DNA of 64,000 bases from Erodium maritimum (GCA_963921825.1 OY997590.1:36039039-36103038); one strand, 5' to 3'; positions 10,431 through 24,205 are shown, counted from the stretch's first letter. Numbers and translations: made by a program. Notes: a model not told the origin generated them from the letters alone.

Positions 10431-11460
10431 TCAGTATTTATCTGATGAGGTGGATACGCCGCAGTACATGTTTGGATTTGTTATACGATCTAGGCTTTTA
10501 GCTTGCGCAATGGCCCTTGTGTTGTCGCAAGATGGATTCACCGGGCTGGATGGGTTTTTAATTACACCCAGCCTTGCCATGAATTTCCAAATCCACATAG
10601 CCTCCTTAGCTGCCTCTGCAGCATCCATGTACTTGGCCTCTGTCGTAGATTCGGCAATGGTATCTTGCTTTACGCTTTCCCAGCTAAAGCTCTGCCATTC
10701 AGCGTAAACACATATCCTGATTGACTTCTAAAGTCATCTGGATTTGTCTTGGAAAACTAGCGTCTACTCATCCTTCGACGACTAGTTCAACATCATCTTT
10801 CCCCCGGGTTAGAATGATGTCTACTGGTACAACATAAGGCTTACGAGACAGCCGGTCTCATACATGTCATGGCATATATGATCGATCCTGCCCCCAGGCG
10901 CATAGGATTCTCATCATCCTTTTCAGCTCATCAGGTGTCTTAGGACACTGAGTCTTGCTGAGATGAATGCCATGACTAGTGGGTAAGAGTCCTTTCTTTG
11001 AATCGAGCATTAAGAACCTACTCAATGCCTTGTTCACATAGGTTCCCTGACTTAAATCCAAGACCCTCTTGGTGCGATCTCTACATATCTTAATCCTAAA
11101 AATATAAGAAGCATCGCCTAAGTCCTTTATTGAAAAACACTTCATCAACCAAGCTTTAGTCTCGTGCAAGGTTGTGATGTCGTTTTCAATGAGAACCAGA
11201 AAGGTAATCTTGCTCCCACTAGCCTTCTTATAAACGCAAGATTCATCCTCGTTCTTGATTAAGCCAAATCCAATTACAACTTCATCAAAACGAAGGATCC
11301 AACTCCGAGAAGTTCGTTTCAATCCATAAATGGATTTCAACGACTTATAAATCTTTCCCGTATTCTTCGGACCGTCAAAACCTTTGGGTCGAGACATACA
11401 AACGTACTCAGTCAAATTTCCATTTAGGAAAGCGGTTTTGACATCCACTTGCCATATCAC
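10431..11460 (-). pseudogene. Copia-B copy 1: broken reverse transcriptase and RNase H
   Basis: The RT fragment (10867-11460, 197 residues) starts within WQVDVKTAFLNGNL, continues through KSIYGLKRTSRSW and ends after KTPDELKRMM. The strand that should carry the catalytic Y-V-D-D is missing: FLVL runs directly into IENDI. A block between RT and RNase H is also deleted, and the RNase H end (10431-10628, containing AAEAAKEAMW and CDNTRAIAQAK) is in another frame. More RT N-terminal sequence, with stops, lies at about 11460-11860. The enzyme cannot be functional. The same lesions occur in copies 2 and 3. Confidence 0.9.
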
Positions 11461-11899
11461 GTAATTATGATACGCAGTTATGTCAAGAAGAATTTGGATC
11501 GATTTTGACCATAGCCACTAGGGAGAAGGTTTCCTCATAGTCAATCCATTGGATCTGCCTATAACCTTTCACCACTAGTTGAGCTTTGTAGGTCAGAGGG
11601 TTTTCGTCCATGTACATCTTCACCTTGAAGATCCATTTGCATTCGATGGTCCTCACACCATTGATGGGATCAACCGGTTCCTAGACTCGGTTGTCTGACA
11701 TGGATTGCATTTCCTCCCTCATGGCTCCCAGCCATAACTCGGAGTCGGGCCCATCCACGACTTCTTGAAAGGTGTCTGGATCATCGTGATCCGCCATGAC
11801 TTCATTGTCACCTCCGGATACCATATCTTGGAGGTGGAAGATTGACCCTTTCAAATCGCCTTGGACCTTCCGGAATTGTAACAGGAATTGGTTTTCACT

Positions 11900-12211
11900 C
11901 TACGACAATCTCTGGCTCCTTTCTACTGGGTTGTCAATTGGTTTAGACAGATTTGTACCATCCTGAATTTCTTCGAGATGCACAGTCCTCCCAATGACGT
12001 CTTTGGAAACAAAACTTCTTTTCCATAAAGACCCCACCCCAAGCGCGAACACCATGTTCTCACTGGGATTGTAGAAATAGTATCCCCTTGTTGCTTTGGG
12101 ATACCACACGAAGGTGCATATCTCATATCTTGGTTCGAGCTTAGTTGAAACCAAATGTTTCACATAAGCCTCGCAACCACAAATCTTTAGGAAGGACAAA
12201 GCGGGCATCAT
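11900..12211 (-). pseudogene. Copia-B copy 1: integrase C-terminal remnant
   Basis: A 103-residue frame with SFLKICGCEAYVKH and TRGYYFYNPSENMVF, typical of the region after the copia integrase core. It is separated from the core by stops around 12211-12390. Confidence 0.8.
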
Positions 12212-12389
12212 CCCGTACCATTTTTAAAATGGTGTCCCTTCCACACCATTCGTCGAAGCCCGATTCACTATGAATGCGGTCGTCTCTAGAGCAAAACTCC
12301 TAAAAGAGATTGGGAGATCAGTCCAACTAATCATGGAACAGACCATTGTCTAACAATGTCCGATTTCTCCGTTTGGCTACACCTTTCAA

Positions 12390-13178
12390 CTACAGTGACC
12401 TAGGAGGAGTCCATTCCAAAAGGATCCCATTCTCTTTTAGATGATCTAATAACTCTGTGGTCAAGTATTTTCCACCTCGATCCAATCGAAGTGCCTTAAT
12501 ACCTTTGTCGAGCTGGTTTTCTACTATAGTCTTAAACTCTTTGAATTTATCAAAAGCTTCAGACTTATGTCTCACCGAATAGACATAACCATATTTACTA
12601 TAATCATCAGTAAATGTGATAAAGTAGCTAAAACCCCTCCTGGCTAGTGAAATTATTGGTCTACACATATTCGAGTGTATCAGCCCCAATAATTCACCCG
12701 CCCTTTCATCGCGATCGATAAAGGGCACTTTAGTCATTTTGCCCATCAAACAAACCTTGCACCTATCGATCGAATGGAATTCGAATGAACCTGAAAGCCC
12801 GCACTTCTGAAGTGCTGATAGGCGCTTCTTGTTTATGCGACCCAAATGACAGTACCATAACAGAGTTAGGTTTAAATCGTTGGATTTAGACCTCTTGGTA
12901 TTAACGGAATATATAGAACTTGAGGCATTGTTACCCATATCTAATATGTACAATCCTCCAACCATGTCAGTACTGGTATAAAACATATCATTGCATATAA
13001 CATTGAAAACTCCATTTCCAATATTAACATTATATCCTTCCTTGTCAAACACGGATACAGATATAATATTCCTACTAAACGTAGGTATGCAATATACATT
13101 ATACAATACTAAGACAAGGCCTCTTGGCAAAGCAAGACTCATGGATCCTACAGCAGTTGCCACAACTCTGAGGTCCAT
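12390..13178 (-). pseudogene. Copia-B copy 1: protease end, GAG-pre-integrase and integrase core
   Basis: A 262-residue frame. The pre-integrase zinc region reads WYCHLGRINKKRL and then CKVCLMGKMTK. The integrase core follows with FTDDYSKYGYVY and LDRGGKYLTTELLDHLKENG. The second catalytic motif is LDRGG, where the family usually has SDRGG. The frame ends in TAG (12390-12392) at the point where the rest of the core should follow; the downstream codons are still integrase-like (GVAKRRNRTLLD), so this is an internal stop. The same stop is present in copies 2 and 3. Confidence 0.88.
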
Positions 13179-13807
13179 TTCGTGCTTTCCAAATCTCTCC
13201 TACTTTCAGCCACCATATATTAGTGCATGTGTGAGATTCAGTCATGGTATCTAATACCCATGAATCTTTGGAAGTAGAGAGATGTAGCTCTATAGAGTTA
13301 ATACCGAATGAAGGCACGATCCCACCGCCCTTCCTTAGATCATCCAGGTTTCCTGATGAAGGCGCAGTCCTACTGCCCTTCTTCAGATCATCCAGACTAT
13401 TTGATGAAGGCGCAGTCCCACTGCCCTTCTTCAGATCAGCCGTGAACTTCCTGTAATCCCGGTTCCAATGACCAGGCTGTTGGCAGTAGAAGCAGACATT
13501 CTCAGGTGTCTCATCTTTCCTGCCAAGTGCGCATGGGCCCAGCCCTTGCCACTTCCAATTCCCTTGTTGACCATCAGAATATCCTTGGATCCCAGATCCC
13601 TGAGATATTCTTCTCAGCAGCTGATGACACTTCATGTAACTCTGATATGGTCTTAGAGACAGCCTTGTCAAGGACATATTTTTTGCGTTCAGACTTGAGG
13701 ACTATCCTCAAAATTCTGTACCAGTCCAAATAGTTTGTCCCATTTAGCTTGACCCTGTCAAGAATGGTTTTTAATGACAAACTATTAATGTTCGCTGAAT
13801 TTGCCAT
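13099..13807 (-). pseudogene. Copia-B copy 1: shortened gag with zinc knuckle and start of protease
   Basis: The N-terminal part (13574-13807, 77 residues, start ATG at 13805) has the copia gag signature LNGTNYLDWYRILRIVL. It then loses most of the capsid region, and a second frame (13099-13677) carries the CCHC knuckle CFYCQQPGHWNRDYRKF (last Cys replaced by Tyr) and the protease region SWVLDTMTESHTC. The protease motif reads D-T-M where copia elements normally have D-T-G. About 150 residues of gag appear to be missing compared with intact relatives. Confidence 0.87.
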
Positions 13808-15363
13808 TTGATCTACAACAGATAAAATTCAATCAGTAAACTGAATAAATTTTATGAAGATCAAGCTTAAACACCAACAATCAATTCTAAACCTTTAGAA
13901 TCTGAAACCAAGATCCTTGATTCACTCGATTAAGCTGAACTAATGCTCACCACTTAATCGAGCTATGTAGGTAGGACTCCATCCAATCACATCCAATGTG
14001 AATCTTGGCTAGGGTATGTACTTATGTACACGACTTACCCTATCTGTTACCCTAGCTCAACCTCAGGCCGAGAATCGTAGTCGGGTCCACCAATTTTCAA
14101 CTATGGCTCGTCACTATGTAGGTGCTCCGCTAATGCGCACGACACCCACATATGTCGTCCAAACCTACTACCCCGCTTCCCCAAGGATGCTCCGCTAATG
14201 CGCACGACAACCATAGGACGGGGAGGTAGTAAGGTGTTGATGATTGGGAGGTATCGGACATGACCCGCTTTTACTTGTCTAGTTGTGTTCAAAACTTTGG
14301 CACATCCTAGATGCGATGAGCACATCAACTACATTCCAAATGCAATCATGCCTCAAATTACATCCAATGTAATTCTTCCTTTGAACCCGGCAACTACATC
14401 CAATGCAATGACGGTTCTAAGAGTTCACACACAAGGATTAAAATTCCAATTTTATCTTTGCATGTGAGGTGATATGCTCGGCAAATAAAGTTAAGCATGC
14501 AATTCTAAAACACATAGAATTAATCATGCATAAACTAAACCAAGCATAAAGCGATAAATGTGCACATAATAGCCCCCTAAACTAACTCCCACTAGCTTCT
14601 TGAGCTCCACCGACTCCAAGCCGATGCCAACACCCGAAAAGCCACCAAATGACCTTTTCGCCCTTTCTTCGTCTTGAGTAAAATATTACAATTTAATACA
14701 CGACTCGCAGGTCGGGAATAAATAAATATTACAAAAAAGTGGTTCGACGACCACACCTTGAAAGAATAATTACACGTTAACTCTAACGGCTCGCAGGCCG
14801 TGAAAAGCGATAAATAATTAAATTGAGCTCGGGGTTATTATGTACACCATGCCAACATCACATCACACATCGTGTAATCAAACAAGAATGTTATCAAACA
14901 TCATGTTATTTTCCGGTTTTAATTAATAGCCAAGTTTCGAAATTTTTTGATGCTCGGTTTATCGAAACCGTTCAAAAATGAAACTTTTGAACATTTGATC
15001 TTCGAGTTCATCATGACGGTTCCAAACTCGTCATAACTAACAAAACGGTTTAGCCTTGGCATATCAACCATCCAATGGTCATGCTTGGCCTAGCTCCGTC
15101 CAACGGAGCCCCGTTCGGTCCCGGTTTCGGCTCCCCGAGAGTCCCGCTCCCGAGACCCGAAAAATCAAATTTTTTTCAAAATTTCCAGATTTGAAATAAT
15201 TTTCAAAAATTCATTTTACATGCACTAAATCCATAAACAATAATTTAAAACATGTTCTCAAACAATTTAGCAAAACAACATGCCAAAAACGAAACTTTCA
15301 AGCAAAACCGAAACTTTGAACACCGTCTTGTGAATCCCGAAGGTAGCACGGCTCTGATACCAC

Positions 15364-17049
15364 TGTTGGGTCTCGAGGTAGGGTTGGAGATGAACCAACT
15401 CGCAGCGGAAAATCAAGGAAAACCAAGAGACGATTAAAACCATGAAACAACTAACAAAGAATGGATTCACAAGAGAAAAATTCAGCACTAGTTCTTACCA
15501 AAACAAGAACACCGGGTAACGAATGATTGGCTTGAGTCTCCAAGACGCCTACGTATCCACATGGGAATCAAATCCACGTAGTTCTTCTCTTTGAGGACTC
15601 AAGAACACAAAATGGAGGTGGGAGCTTGCCAAACCCGAAATTGCAAGGGGAGGGAGAGAGAAGTTGTGTTTCCTATTCTTGTCTTGTGTTTGTTATGTTG
15701 AAAAAAGATGACTTAAACATAACAAAACCCATACTTGTCCAACTAAAAGCATGGGACAAGTATGGTGTCAAGTAAGGTGTAAATAGGACAAAGTATGACA
15801 AGACAAGATTGGGTTAGGTGGTGAATCACCAACACCTTAATCCTTGTCTTTCTTGCTTAGTACTAATTAATCAAGACTTGATTAATTAGTTCCATGGGCC
15901 TTGGTTGCATGGGCCTTTCATGGGCCTCTTGGCACATGGCCTGTGGCTATTTCCAACGAGGTCCCGTGATTCGTTCATCGCCTCCAAGCCTTCCATACCG
16001 GAAATGTCCAACATTATCCGACGCGATCAATCCCAAGACTCCAAGCCTTGTCTCGATCCGTAAAGTCCTATTCACTTACGGGCACATGACCCAAAACCCA
16101 GTTTTGGTCATGTCCCGAGACAACTCCCTTTTGGCCATTCTCCATAAATGTGTCAATGAGTTTCATCCTCCGGTGTGACCCTTAGGTTTATGCATGTCAA
16201 TAGATCAACGTAAAATCCCATTTTACTTGATCCTATTTAAGTGGCAACTAACGAGACTTTAGTATTGCCTGACACTACATAACGAATCGACCCTGTCAAT
16301 TCTAACCTTTCCGTCGTCCCTGTCATTATCCTTTTATCTCCGATATCCTGATTGAGATAAGGCATAGAGCCGTCATCCTTATTATTCTCAATCACCGTTC
16401 CTTGATATGTGAGATGACTGAAGATATGATACCCAGTATCATGTGCATGGCCATGCTATTCTTCCAGTCACTCTCGATCAAGCGGCCGAGAACCGATATC
16501 TTTCCCATACCTTTGTATGAGGGATAAATCCCTTAGCCGTCTTTCGTGTCACTCATGTAGCCCGTCCCCAAGCCAATCCTGGCTGTTATGGAAGCCCTGT
16601 TACGGACAACGTTAGGCTCAGGTCAAACTCAGTTGTTGACTACATAGCGATCACAAAGACTCCTTGGTCTAAGGATACATGACAAGCTACAACACTGAAT
16701 ATGTTCATGACTTAATCTATGGCACATATTCAGGGCGGGTCGTCCAATATCATGTCGCACATGATATCTATGATCAGACTCCGAAATCCCATTCCAATGA
16801 CTAACAGAACGTAAGCCATAAAGAGCCATCTTTCATACTAGTCGCTTCTAGTGAAGCTTTGTTGACTAGGGACCCATCGAGTGTGATCTATCTCGATCTA
16901 TGGTTCTATTCGCATGGTGGGCATAGATCAGAGCACATGTCGATATATTACTCCAACACATAAGTAATATAATGTCGCTTTAATTTTATTGCTAACGATG
17001 ATATGTACATTTGGACATTTAGGATTGAACTACGATCACTAAGATAACA
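15364..17049 (-). repeat. Copia-B copy 1, right LTR (5' LTR in element sense)
   Basis: The LTR is 1686 bp. It starts next to the PBS (15351-15362) and ends with CA at 17049. The outermost bases differ slightly from the other copies (gatcactaagataaca instead of gggcactaagactaaca). Confidence 0.92.
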
Positions 17050-19448
17050 CGTTTTGGATCCAAAAAGCTTAGCCGTCATCGCAACGGTCTTAGTTGAGCC
17101 GTTTCCTTGTAGCCCGTGAAGTTTCATAATTTCTTGGAAAAAGTGCCGGTTCAGGGCCCGAAACGTCCGAATTTCGCGAATCTGATTGGAAAATATCTAG
17201 AAGATACTTTCCCAAAAAGGTGTGGGACCCACTTTCCACTTGTCAAACAAGTGGTGGTGTTAGGTTGTTGGACAAGACAAGGAAGACTACAAGGGAGGGG
17301 GGGTGTTCGGACATAGGGTTTAGAAAGAGAAAAAAGTTGAGTGTTAGAAAGAGAAAGAAGAGAGAAGAAAGGGAGAGAAATAGAAGGAGGCTTGGGGGTT
17401 TTGCCACTATTCACGAGCATCAAATCGTTGGATCGTCTCAAAGCTAGAAGAATCAAGCTCACACCGTCATTCTCTACGGTGAGCACCTAACCGATTCTCG
17501 TTTTGTTAAGTTTAAAAGTTAGGGTTTGGATTGAAATGGGTTGAATATGGATGAGTTGAGGTGTGGGGTTGGTTGGAGGTGTGTTGGAGCGAAGAGATGA
17601 ACGTTTTCCGGTGACCGGAGGCTCGGGGGGAGCTCCGACCACCGTGTGTGGTGGCTGGCCGGAGCTAGGACCGGCCGCCACCATGGTGAGCCGGCCGTAA
17701 ATCGGCCCTAGCCACCCACGGCCAAAGGGGGTCGGGTGGGGCCCACATGCTCGGGTATTCGGGTTTCGTTTTCGGGTGGTTTAGAACGTTCCCCAAGTAA
17801 TTAATCCACACCCGGATCGAAATTTGGAATTAAATTGTGAAAGTTGTAATTGACGGGTTTAGAAACTTTAAACGCAAATTAAATGACTTGGAAGTCGGAA
17901 ATTGATTCCGTCGAGTGCATAGGAACCCTTGAGTTATTCTAAGACCGTAGAAACGAAAACGGGAATTTTCGGAGCCCAGGAAAGGCGTTTTCAAAACCCG
18001 GGAAGATTCTCCATGTCGGGCGAATCGGTCTTTTCCAGGTCCATTATCGAGAATGTCGAGTAATTGGGAAGTTTGGGAGTGATCGACATTGTCGGGGTTA
18101 CATTTGGGCGTCAAGTTTATTAAAAATTCAGTTTATGCCTGCAAGCTTAAAAGTGTTTAAAATTGTGTTCTTATTAGATCGTGCCACCGACAGAGGGAAG
18201 GGAAAGCTAGGCAAGTGATCGAGATCACGCCGGAGCTTGTTTGTGCGCTTTTGGAGAAAGCATACGAGGTAGGGAAAAGTAGCCGGATCTCGGCCCTGAC
18301 TAGGGAAAGTTAACAGTAGAAATGCATGTGACACTTGGGTGTCGTGGGTTAAGTAGGTTTGTCGAATATTAGAAAGGCAGGCGACACAGGGTGGTGTCGT
18401 ATGATACGGGAACGTATCGAACAATAGAAATGCATGTGGCACTTAGTATTGTTGTAGGAGCAGTGAACTTACCGATATTAGAATTACTAGAGGCATTTGG
18501 TTATGCCCGGAGGTTGATTGTTTAGTTTGTGTCTTGGGTGGCCATGGGAGCCTGTGTTTTATTGTTGGTGTCTTGGGTGGCCTTGATTGTGATTGTGGTT
18601 ACCTGAGGTTGGGGGCCCGCTTCATAATAACAGGGGTCCTGTGATCGCACGCGTATGCATGTTCAGACGAGGTAGGGGGCCCGCCTGAGAGAAAAAGGGG
18701 TCCTGGCCGCGCGTGCGTGGGGGTGACAGGTCGACAGCCAGATCCGACTTTGTGTCGGGAAAAGTGCGATAGGTCGACCGCCTGGCCTGACAGGGATCGA
18801 CAAAGTTGCGTGGGGACTGAGTTGTACGACAGGTCGACCGCCTGGCCTGACAGGGATCGGCAAAGTGCGTGGGGACTGAGTAGCTGGAGTGCGATCCTTT
18901 GCGATCTTGTTTGGAGTGCGATCCTTTGTGATCTTGGGTGTCGCGTGGTTATCTTTTGAGTCTTTGGTGGAAGTCGTAATCGTTGTGTCGGGTCTACATT
19001 ACGTGTACGAGTGTTGAGTCGGTAGAGGAATGTAACAGTTGTGTGTCAGTCGGGTTACTTGAGTTTGGGAATAGTAATCCCCGGTGTTGGGTTTGTTGTT
19101 GGTGTTACCGGCATTGTCTGCTAAGTATGTTGTAGTCAGTATGTTATCCGTGGTGGTGAGCGAACGCTCACCCCTAGCTGCTTTTCCTACAGGTACTGGT
19201 CGCGGGACGGATTGGGTGAGCTTCCGAAGCTTGAAGAGCTAGGAGCGGGAGTCCGGGTTTACTTTTGAGTCTAGCGACGTACGCCTTGTATTTTGTCCGC
19301 TTGTTGGGACGTGCTTTTGAGTTGTAAATCAATATTTTGTTTAAGTAAATGGTGGTTTTAAAGTGTTTTATTTAAAAGGATTGAAAATGTTTTATTGTTT
19401 TAAACGTTCGCGTTACGGGTTCGGTTCTACTGAATTTGGGGCGTGACA
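17050..19448 (+). repeat. Gypsy-A 5' LTR, second segment
   Basis: The LTR resumes with the second cgttt (17050-17054) and ends in GTGACA at 19448, next to the PBS. Without the insertion the LTR is about 2.64 kb. It contains a 60-bp unit present twice (18767-18826 and 18827-18885), a twice-repeated block around gtgcgatcctttg, and a hairpin followed by a splice-acceptor-like site (19156-19192). Small frames in both directions are fortuitous. Confidence 0.88.
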
Positions 19449-19920
19449 GCTTGGTATCAGATCTCGAGGTTTCACACCTCGGTCTGTACGTCAATTAGGT
19501 GGGGAGAGTCGAGTCAGTAAAAGTCTCGTCATGCGTTGGTTACGCAAGTCGGAAACCGTGTGTAGACCCGTAGTGTTGTGAGTCCTGTTTGAGTTTGTGT
19601 GTATGTGCAGTACGGTTATTACTAGCATACTGTTTGTGTGTTGTTGCGTGAAATGTTTTAAGCGGTCGCGACTCGACTCAGGGGCGCCCCTGTAGTCGAG
19701 CGTGACGGTGTTGATGTCAAGTGGGTACAATGTAATTCGGCGACGTCTGGACCGGGTTGTAACTACCTGAGGTCAAGCAATGAGGTTTTATAATGAAAAG
19801 GAAAAGTTTTGAAATTTATTGGCCCTGTGGGCGTGTTTGCTTTTAATTGGCCCTGTGGGCGTGTTTTCATTTTGGTTGGCCCGGTGGGCGTAGTTCGACT
19901 TTGGTTGGCCCGGTGGGCGT
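19449..19920 (+). other. Gypsy-A leader with primer-binding site, truncated
   Basis: TGGTATCAGATC at 19452-19463 matches the initiator tRNA-Met PBS of Gypsy-B with one mismatch (T for G). A 14-pair hairpin at 19672-19700 and the following block are conserved in the Gypsy-B leader. From about 19823 a unit of about 30 bp containing TTGGCCCNGTGGGCGT occurs four times. The leader stops at about 19920, where copia-B copy 2 LTR sequence begins in mid-LTR, so the junction is a deletion or recombination and not a clean insertion. Confidence 0.82.
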
Positions 19921-21210
19921 GTATGGTGTCAAGTAAGGTGTAAATAGGACAAAGTATGACAAGACAAGATTGGGTTAGGTGGTGAATCACCAACACCTTA
20001 ATCCTTGTCTTCCTTACTTAGTACTAATTAATCAAGACTTGATTAATTAGTTCCATGGGCCTTGGTTGCATGGGCCTTTCATGGGCCTCTTGGAACATGG
20101 CCCGTGGCCATTTCCAACGAGGTCCCGTGATTCGCTCATCGCCTCCAACCCTTCCATACTGGAAATGTCCAACATTATCCGACGCGATCAATCCTAAGAC
20201 TCCAAGCCTTGTCTTGATCCGTAAAGTCCTATTCACTTACGGGCACATGACTCAAAACCCAGTTTTGATCATGTCCCGAGACAACTCCCTTTTGTCCATT
20301 CTCCATAAATGTGTCAATGAGTTTCATCCTCCGGTGTGACCCTTAGGTTTATGCGTGTCAATAGATCAACGTAAAATCCCATTTTACTTTATCCTATTTA
20401 AGTGGCAACTAACGAGACTTTAGTATTGCCTGACACTGCATAACGAATCGACCCTGTCGATTCTAACCTTTCCGTCATCCCTGTCATTATACTTTTATCT
20501 CCGATATCCTGATTGAGATAAGGCATAGAGCCGTCATCCTTATTATTCTCAATCACCGTTCCTTGATATGTGAGATGACTGAAGATATGATACCCAGTAT
20601 CATGTGCATGGCCATGCTATTCTTTCAGTCACTCTCGATCAAGCGGCCGAGAACCGATATCTTTCCCATACCTTAGTATGAGGGATAAATCCCTTAGCCT
20701 CCTTTCGTGTCACTCATGTAGCCCGTCCCCAAGCCAATCCTGGACGTTATGGAAGCCCTGTTACGGACGACGTTAGGCTCAGGTCAAACTCAGTTGTTGA
20801 CTACATAGCGATCACAAAGACTCCTTGGTCTAAGGATACATGACAAGCTACGACACTGAATATGTTCATGACTTAATCTATGGCACATATTCAGGGCGGG
20901 TCGTCCAATATCATGTCCCACATGGTATCTATGATCAGACTCCGGAATCCCATTCCAATGACTAACAGAACGTAAGCCATAAAGAGCCATCTTTCATACT
21001 AGTCGCTTCTAGTGAAGCTTTGTTGACCAGGGACCCCTCTAGTGTGATCTATCTCGATCTATGGTTCTATTCGCATGGTGGGCATAGATCAGAGCACACG
21101 TCGATATATTACTCCAACACATAAGTAATATAAAGCCGCTTTAATTTTATTGCTAACGATGATATATACATTTGGACATTTAGGATTGAACTACGGCACT
21201 AAGACTAACA
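19921..21210 (-). repeat. Copia-B copy 2, truncated left LTR
   Basis: It begins abruptly at gtatggtgtcaag, about 400 bp into the LTR, directly after a Gypsy-A leader repeat ending in gtgggcgt. It ends in CA at 21210, next to the polypurine tract. Confidence 0.88.
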
Positions 21211-21375
21211 ATCTCCCACTTGCCCTAGTTCCAATCTAAACTCCAATATGTCCCCATCGACTTTACATGTCTAACATGTTCAGGCAGTGACACTGCCTTA
21301 GTCAAAGGGTTGGCTATGTTATCATATGTTGCAATATAGGTTATCTTCACTTCACCTCAGTTCAGTATTTCTCTG

Positions 21376-22771
21376 ATGAGGTGGATACGCCGCAATACAT
21401 GTTTGGATTTGTCGCAAAATGGATTCACCGGGCTGGATGGGTTTTTGATTACACCCAACCTTGCCGTGAATTTCCAAATCCACATAGCCTCCTTAGCTGC
21501 CTCTGCAGCATCCATGTACTTGGCCTATGTCGTAGATTCGGCAATGGTATCTTGCTTTACGGTCTCCCAGCTAAAGCTCTGCCATTCAGCGTAAACACAT
21601 ATCCTGACTGACTTCTAAAGTCATCTGGATTTGTCTTGGAAAACTAGCGTCTACTCATCCTTCGACAACGAGTTCAGCATCATCCTTCCCCCGGGTTAGA
21701 ATGATGTCTACTGGTACAACATAAGGCATATGAGACGTCCGGTTTCATACATGTCATGGCATATATGATCGATCCTACCCCCAGGCGCATAGGATTCTCA
21801 TCATCATTTTCAGCTCATCAACTGTCTTAGGACACCGAGTCTTGCTGAGATAAATGCCATGACTAGTGGGTAAGAGTACTTTCTTTGAATCGAGCATTAA
21901 GAACCTACTCAATGCCTTGTTCACATAGGTTCCCTGACTTAAATCCAAGACCCTCTTGCTCCGATCTCTACATATCTTAATCCCTAAGATATAAGAAGCA
22001 TCGCCTAAGTCATTTATTGAAAAACACTTCCTCAACCAAGCTTATGTCTCGTGCAAGGTTGGGATGTCATTTTCAATGAGAACCAGAAAAGTAATCTTCC
22101 TCCCACTAGCCTTCTTATAAACGCAAGATTCATCCTCGTTCTTGATTAAGCCAAATCCAATTACAGCTTCATCAAAACGAAGGATCCAATTCCGAGAAGT
22201 TCGTTTCAATCCATAAATGGATTTCAACAACTTATAAATCTTTCCCTTATTCTTCGGATCATCAAAACCTTTGGACCGAGACATACAAACGTACTCAGTC
22301 AAATTTCCATTTAGGAAAGCGGTTTTGACATCCACTTGCCATATCACGTAATTATGATACGCAGTTATGTCAAGAAGAATTTGGATCGATTTTGACCATA
22401 GCCACTAGGGAGAAGGTTTCCTCATAGTCAATCCATTGGATCTGCCTATAACCTTTCACCACTAGTTGAGCTTTGTAGGTCAGAGGGTTTTCGTCCATGT
22501 ACATCTTCACCTTGAAGATCCATTTGCATTCGATGGTCCTCACACCATTGATGGGATCAACCGGTTCCTAGACTCGGTTGTCCGACATGGATTGCATTTC
22601 CTCCCTCATGGCTCCCAGCCATAACTCGGAGTCGGGCCCATCCATGACTTCTTGAAAGGTGCCTGGATCATCGTGATCCACCATGACTTCATTGTCACCT
22701 CCGGATACCATATCTTGGAGGTGGAAGATTGACCCTTTCAAATCGCCTTGGACCTTCCGGAATTGTAACAC
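21376..22771 (-). pseudogene. Copia-B copy 2: broken RT and RNase H
   Basis: RT pieces are at 22568-22771 (N-terminal, AMREEMQSMSDN), 22042-22347 (WQVDVKTAFLNGNL to FLVLIENDIPTLHET) and 21775-22035. As in copy 1, the catalytic Y-V-D-D segment is absent. An extra stop follows HET. The RNase H end (about 21376-21590) lacks a short block present in copies 1 and 3. Confidence 0.87.
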
Positions 22772-22829
22772 GAATTGGTTCTCACTCTACGACAATTTCT
22801 GTCTCCTTTCTAGTGGGTTGTCAATTGGT

Positions 22830-24205
22830 TTAGATAGATCTGTACCATCCTGAATTTCTTCGAGATGCACAGTCCTTCCAATGACGTCTTTGGAAACAAA
22901 ACTTCTTTTCCATAAAGACCCCACCCCAAGCGACGAACACCATGTTCTCACTGGGATTGTAGAAATAGTATCCCCTTGTTGCTATGGGACACCACACGAA
23001 GGTGCATAACTCAGATCTTGGTTCGAGCTTAGTCGAAACCAAATGTTTCACATAAGCCTCGCAACCACAAATCTTTAGGAAGGACAAAACGGGCATCATC
23101 CCGTACCATTTTAAAATGGTGTCCCTTCCACACCCTTCGTCGAAGCCCGATTCACTATGAATGCGGTCGTCTCTAGAGCATAACCTCAGAAAGAGATTGG
23201 GAGATCAGTCCAACTAATCATGGAACGGACCATTGCCTAACAATGTCTGATTTCTCCGTTTGGCTACACCTTTCAACTACAGTGTCCCAGGAGGTGTCCA
23301 TTCCAAAAGGATCTCATTCTCTTTTAGATGATCTAATAACTCTGTGTTCAAGTATTTTCCACCTCGATCCAATCGAAGTGCCTTAATGCCTTTGTCGAGC
23401 TGGTTTTCTACTTTAGTCTTAAACTCTTTGAATTTATCAAAAGCTTCAGACTTATGTCTCAGCAAATAGACATAACCATATTTACTGTAATCATAAGTAA
23501 ATGTGATAAAGTAGCTAAAACCCCTCCTGGCAAGTGAAGTTATTGGTCTACACACATTCGAGTGTATCAGCCCCAATAATTCACACGCCCTTTCATCGCG
23601 ATCGATAAATGGCACTTTAGTCATTTTACCCATCAAACAAACCTTGCACCTATCGATCAAATGGAATTCGAATGAACCTGAAAGCCCGCACTTCTGAAGT
23701 GCCGATAGGCGCTTCTTGTTTATGCGACCCAAATGACAGTGCCATAACAGAGTTTAGGTTTAAATCGTTGGATTTAGACCTCTTGGTATTAACGTAATAT
23801 ATATAACTTGAGGCATTGTTACCCATATCTAATATGTACAATCCTTAAACCAAGTCCGTACTGGTATAAAACATATCACTGCATAGAACATTGAAAACTT
23901 CATTTCCAATATTAACATTATATCCTTCCTTGTCAAACACGGATACAGATATAATATTCCTACTAAAAGTAGGTATGCAATATACATTATACAACACTAA
24001 GACAAGGCCACTTGGCAAAGCAAGACTCATGGATCCTACAACAGTTGCCACAACTCTGAGGTCCATTTCGTGCTTTCCAAACCTCTCCTACTTTCACCCA
24101 CCATATATTAGTGCATGTGTGAGATTCAGTCCTGGTATCTAATACCCATGAATCTTTGGAAGTAGAGAGATGTAGCTCTATAGAGTTAATACCGGATGAA
24201 GGCAC
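22830..24205 (-). pseudogene. Copia-B copy 2: broken protease, pre-integrase and integrase
   Basis: Fragments are 23987-24205 (protease region, SKDSWVLDTRTESHTC), 23845-24066, 23650-23841, 23277-23732 (integrase core with FTYDYSKYGYVY and LDRGGKY) and 22830-23099 (integrase C-terminal region). The TAG at 23277-23279 is at the same codon as in copies 1 and 3. Further frameshifts split the pre-integrase region. Confidence 0.86.

Larger units (their letters stand above)
8593..17049 (-). mobile_element. Copia-B copy 1: Ty1/copia element in the Gypsy-A 5' LTR
   Basis: The element is 8457 bp with LTRs at 8593-10279 (3' LTR in element sense) and 15364-17049 (5' LTR). Target duplication is cgttt (8588-8592 and 17050-17054). 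The PBS TGGTATCAGAGC (initiator tRNA-Met) is at 15351-15362 on the minus strand, and the polypurine tract is next to 10280. I count roughly 25 differences between its LTRs, so it is clearly older than copy 3. Gag-pol order is copia type (integrase before RT), but the coding region is a deletion derivative. A 1.5-kb leader (about 13808-15350) has no recognisable gene. Confidence 0.92.
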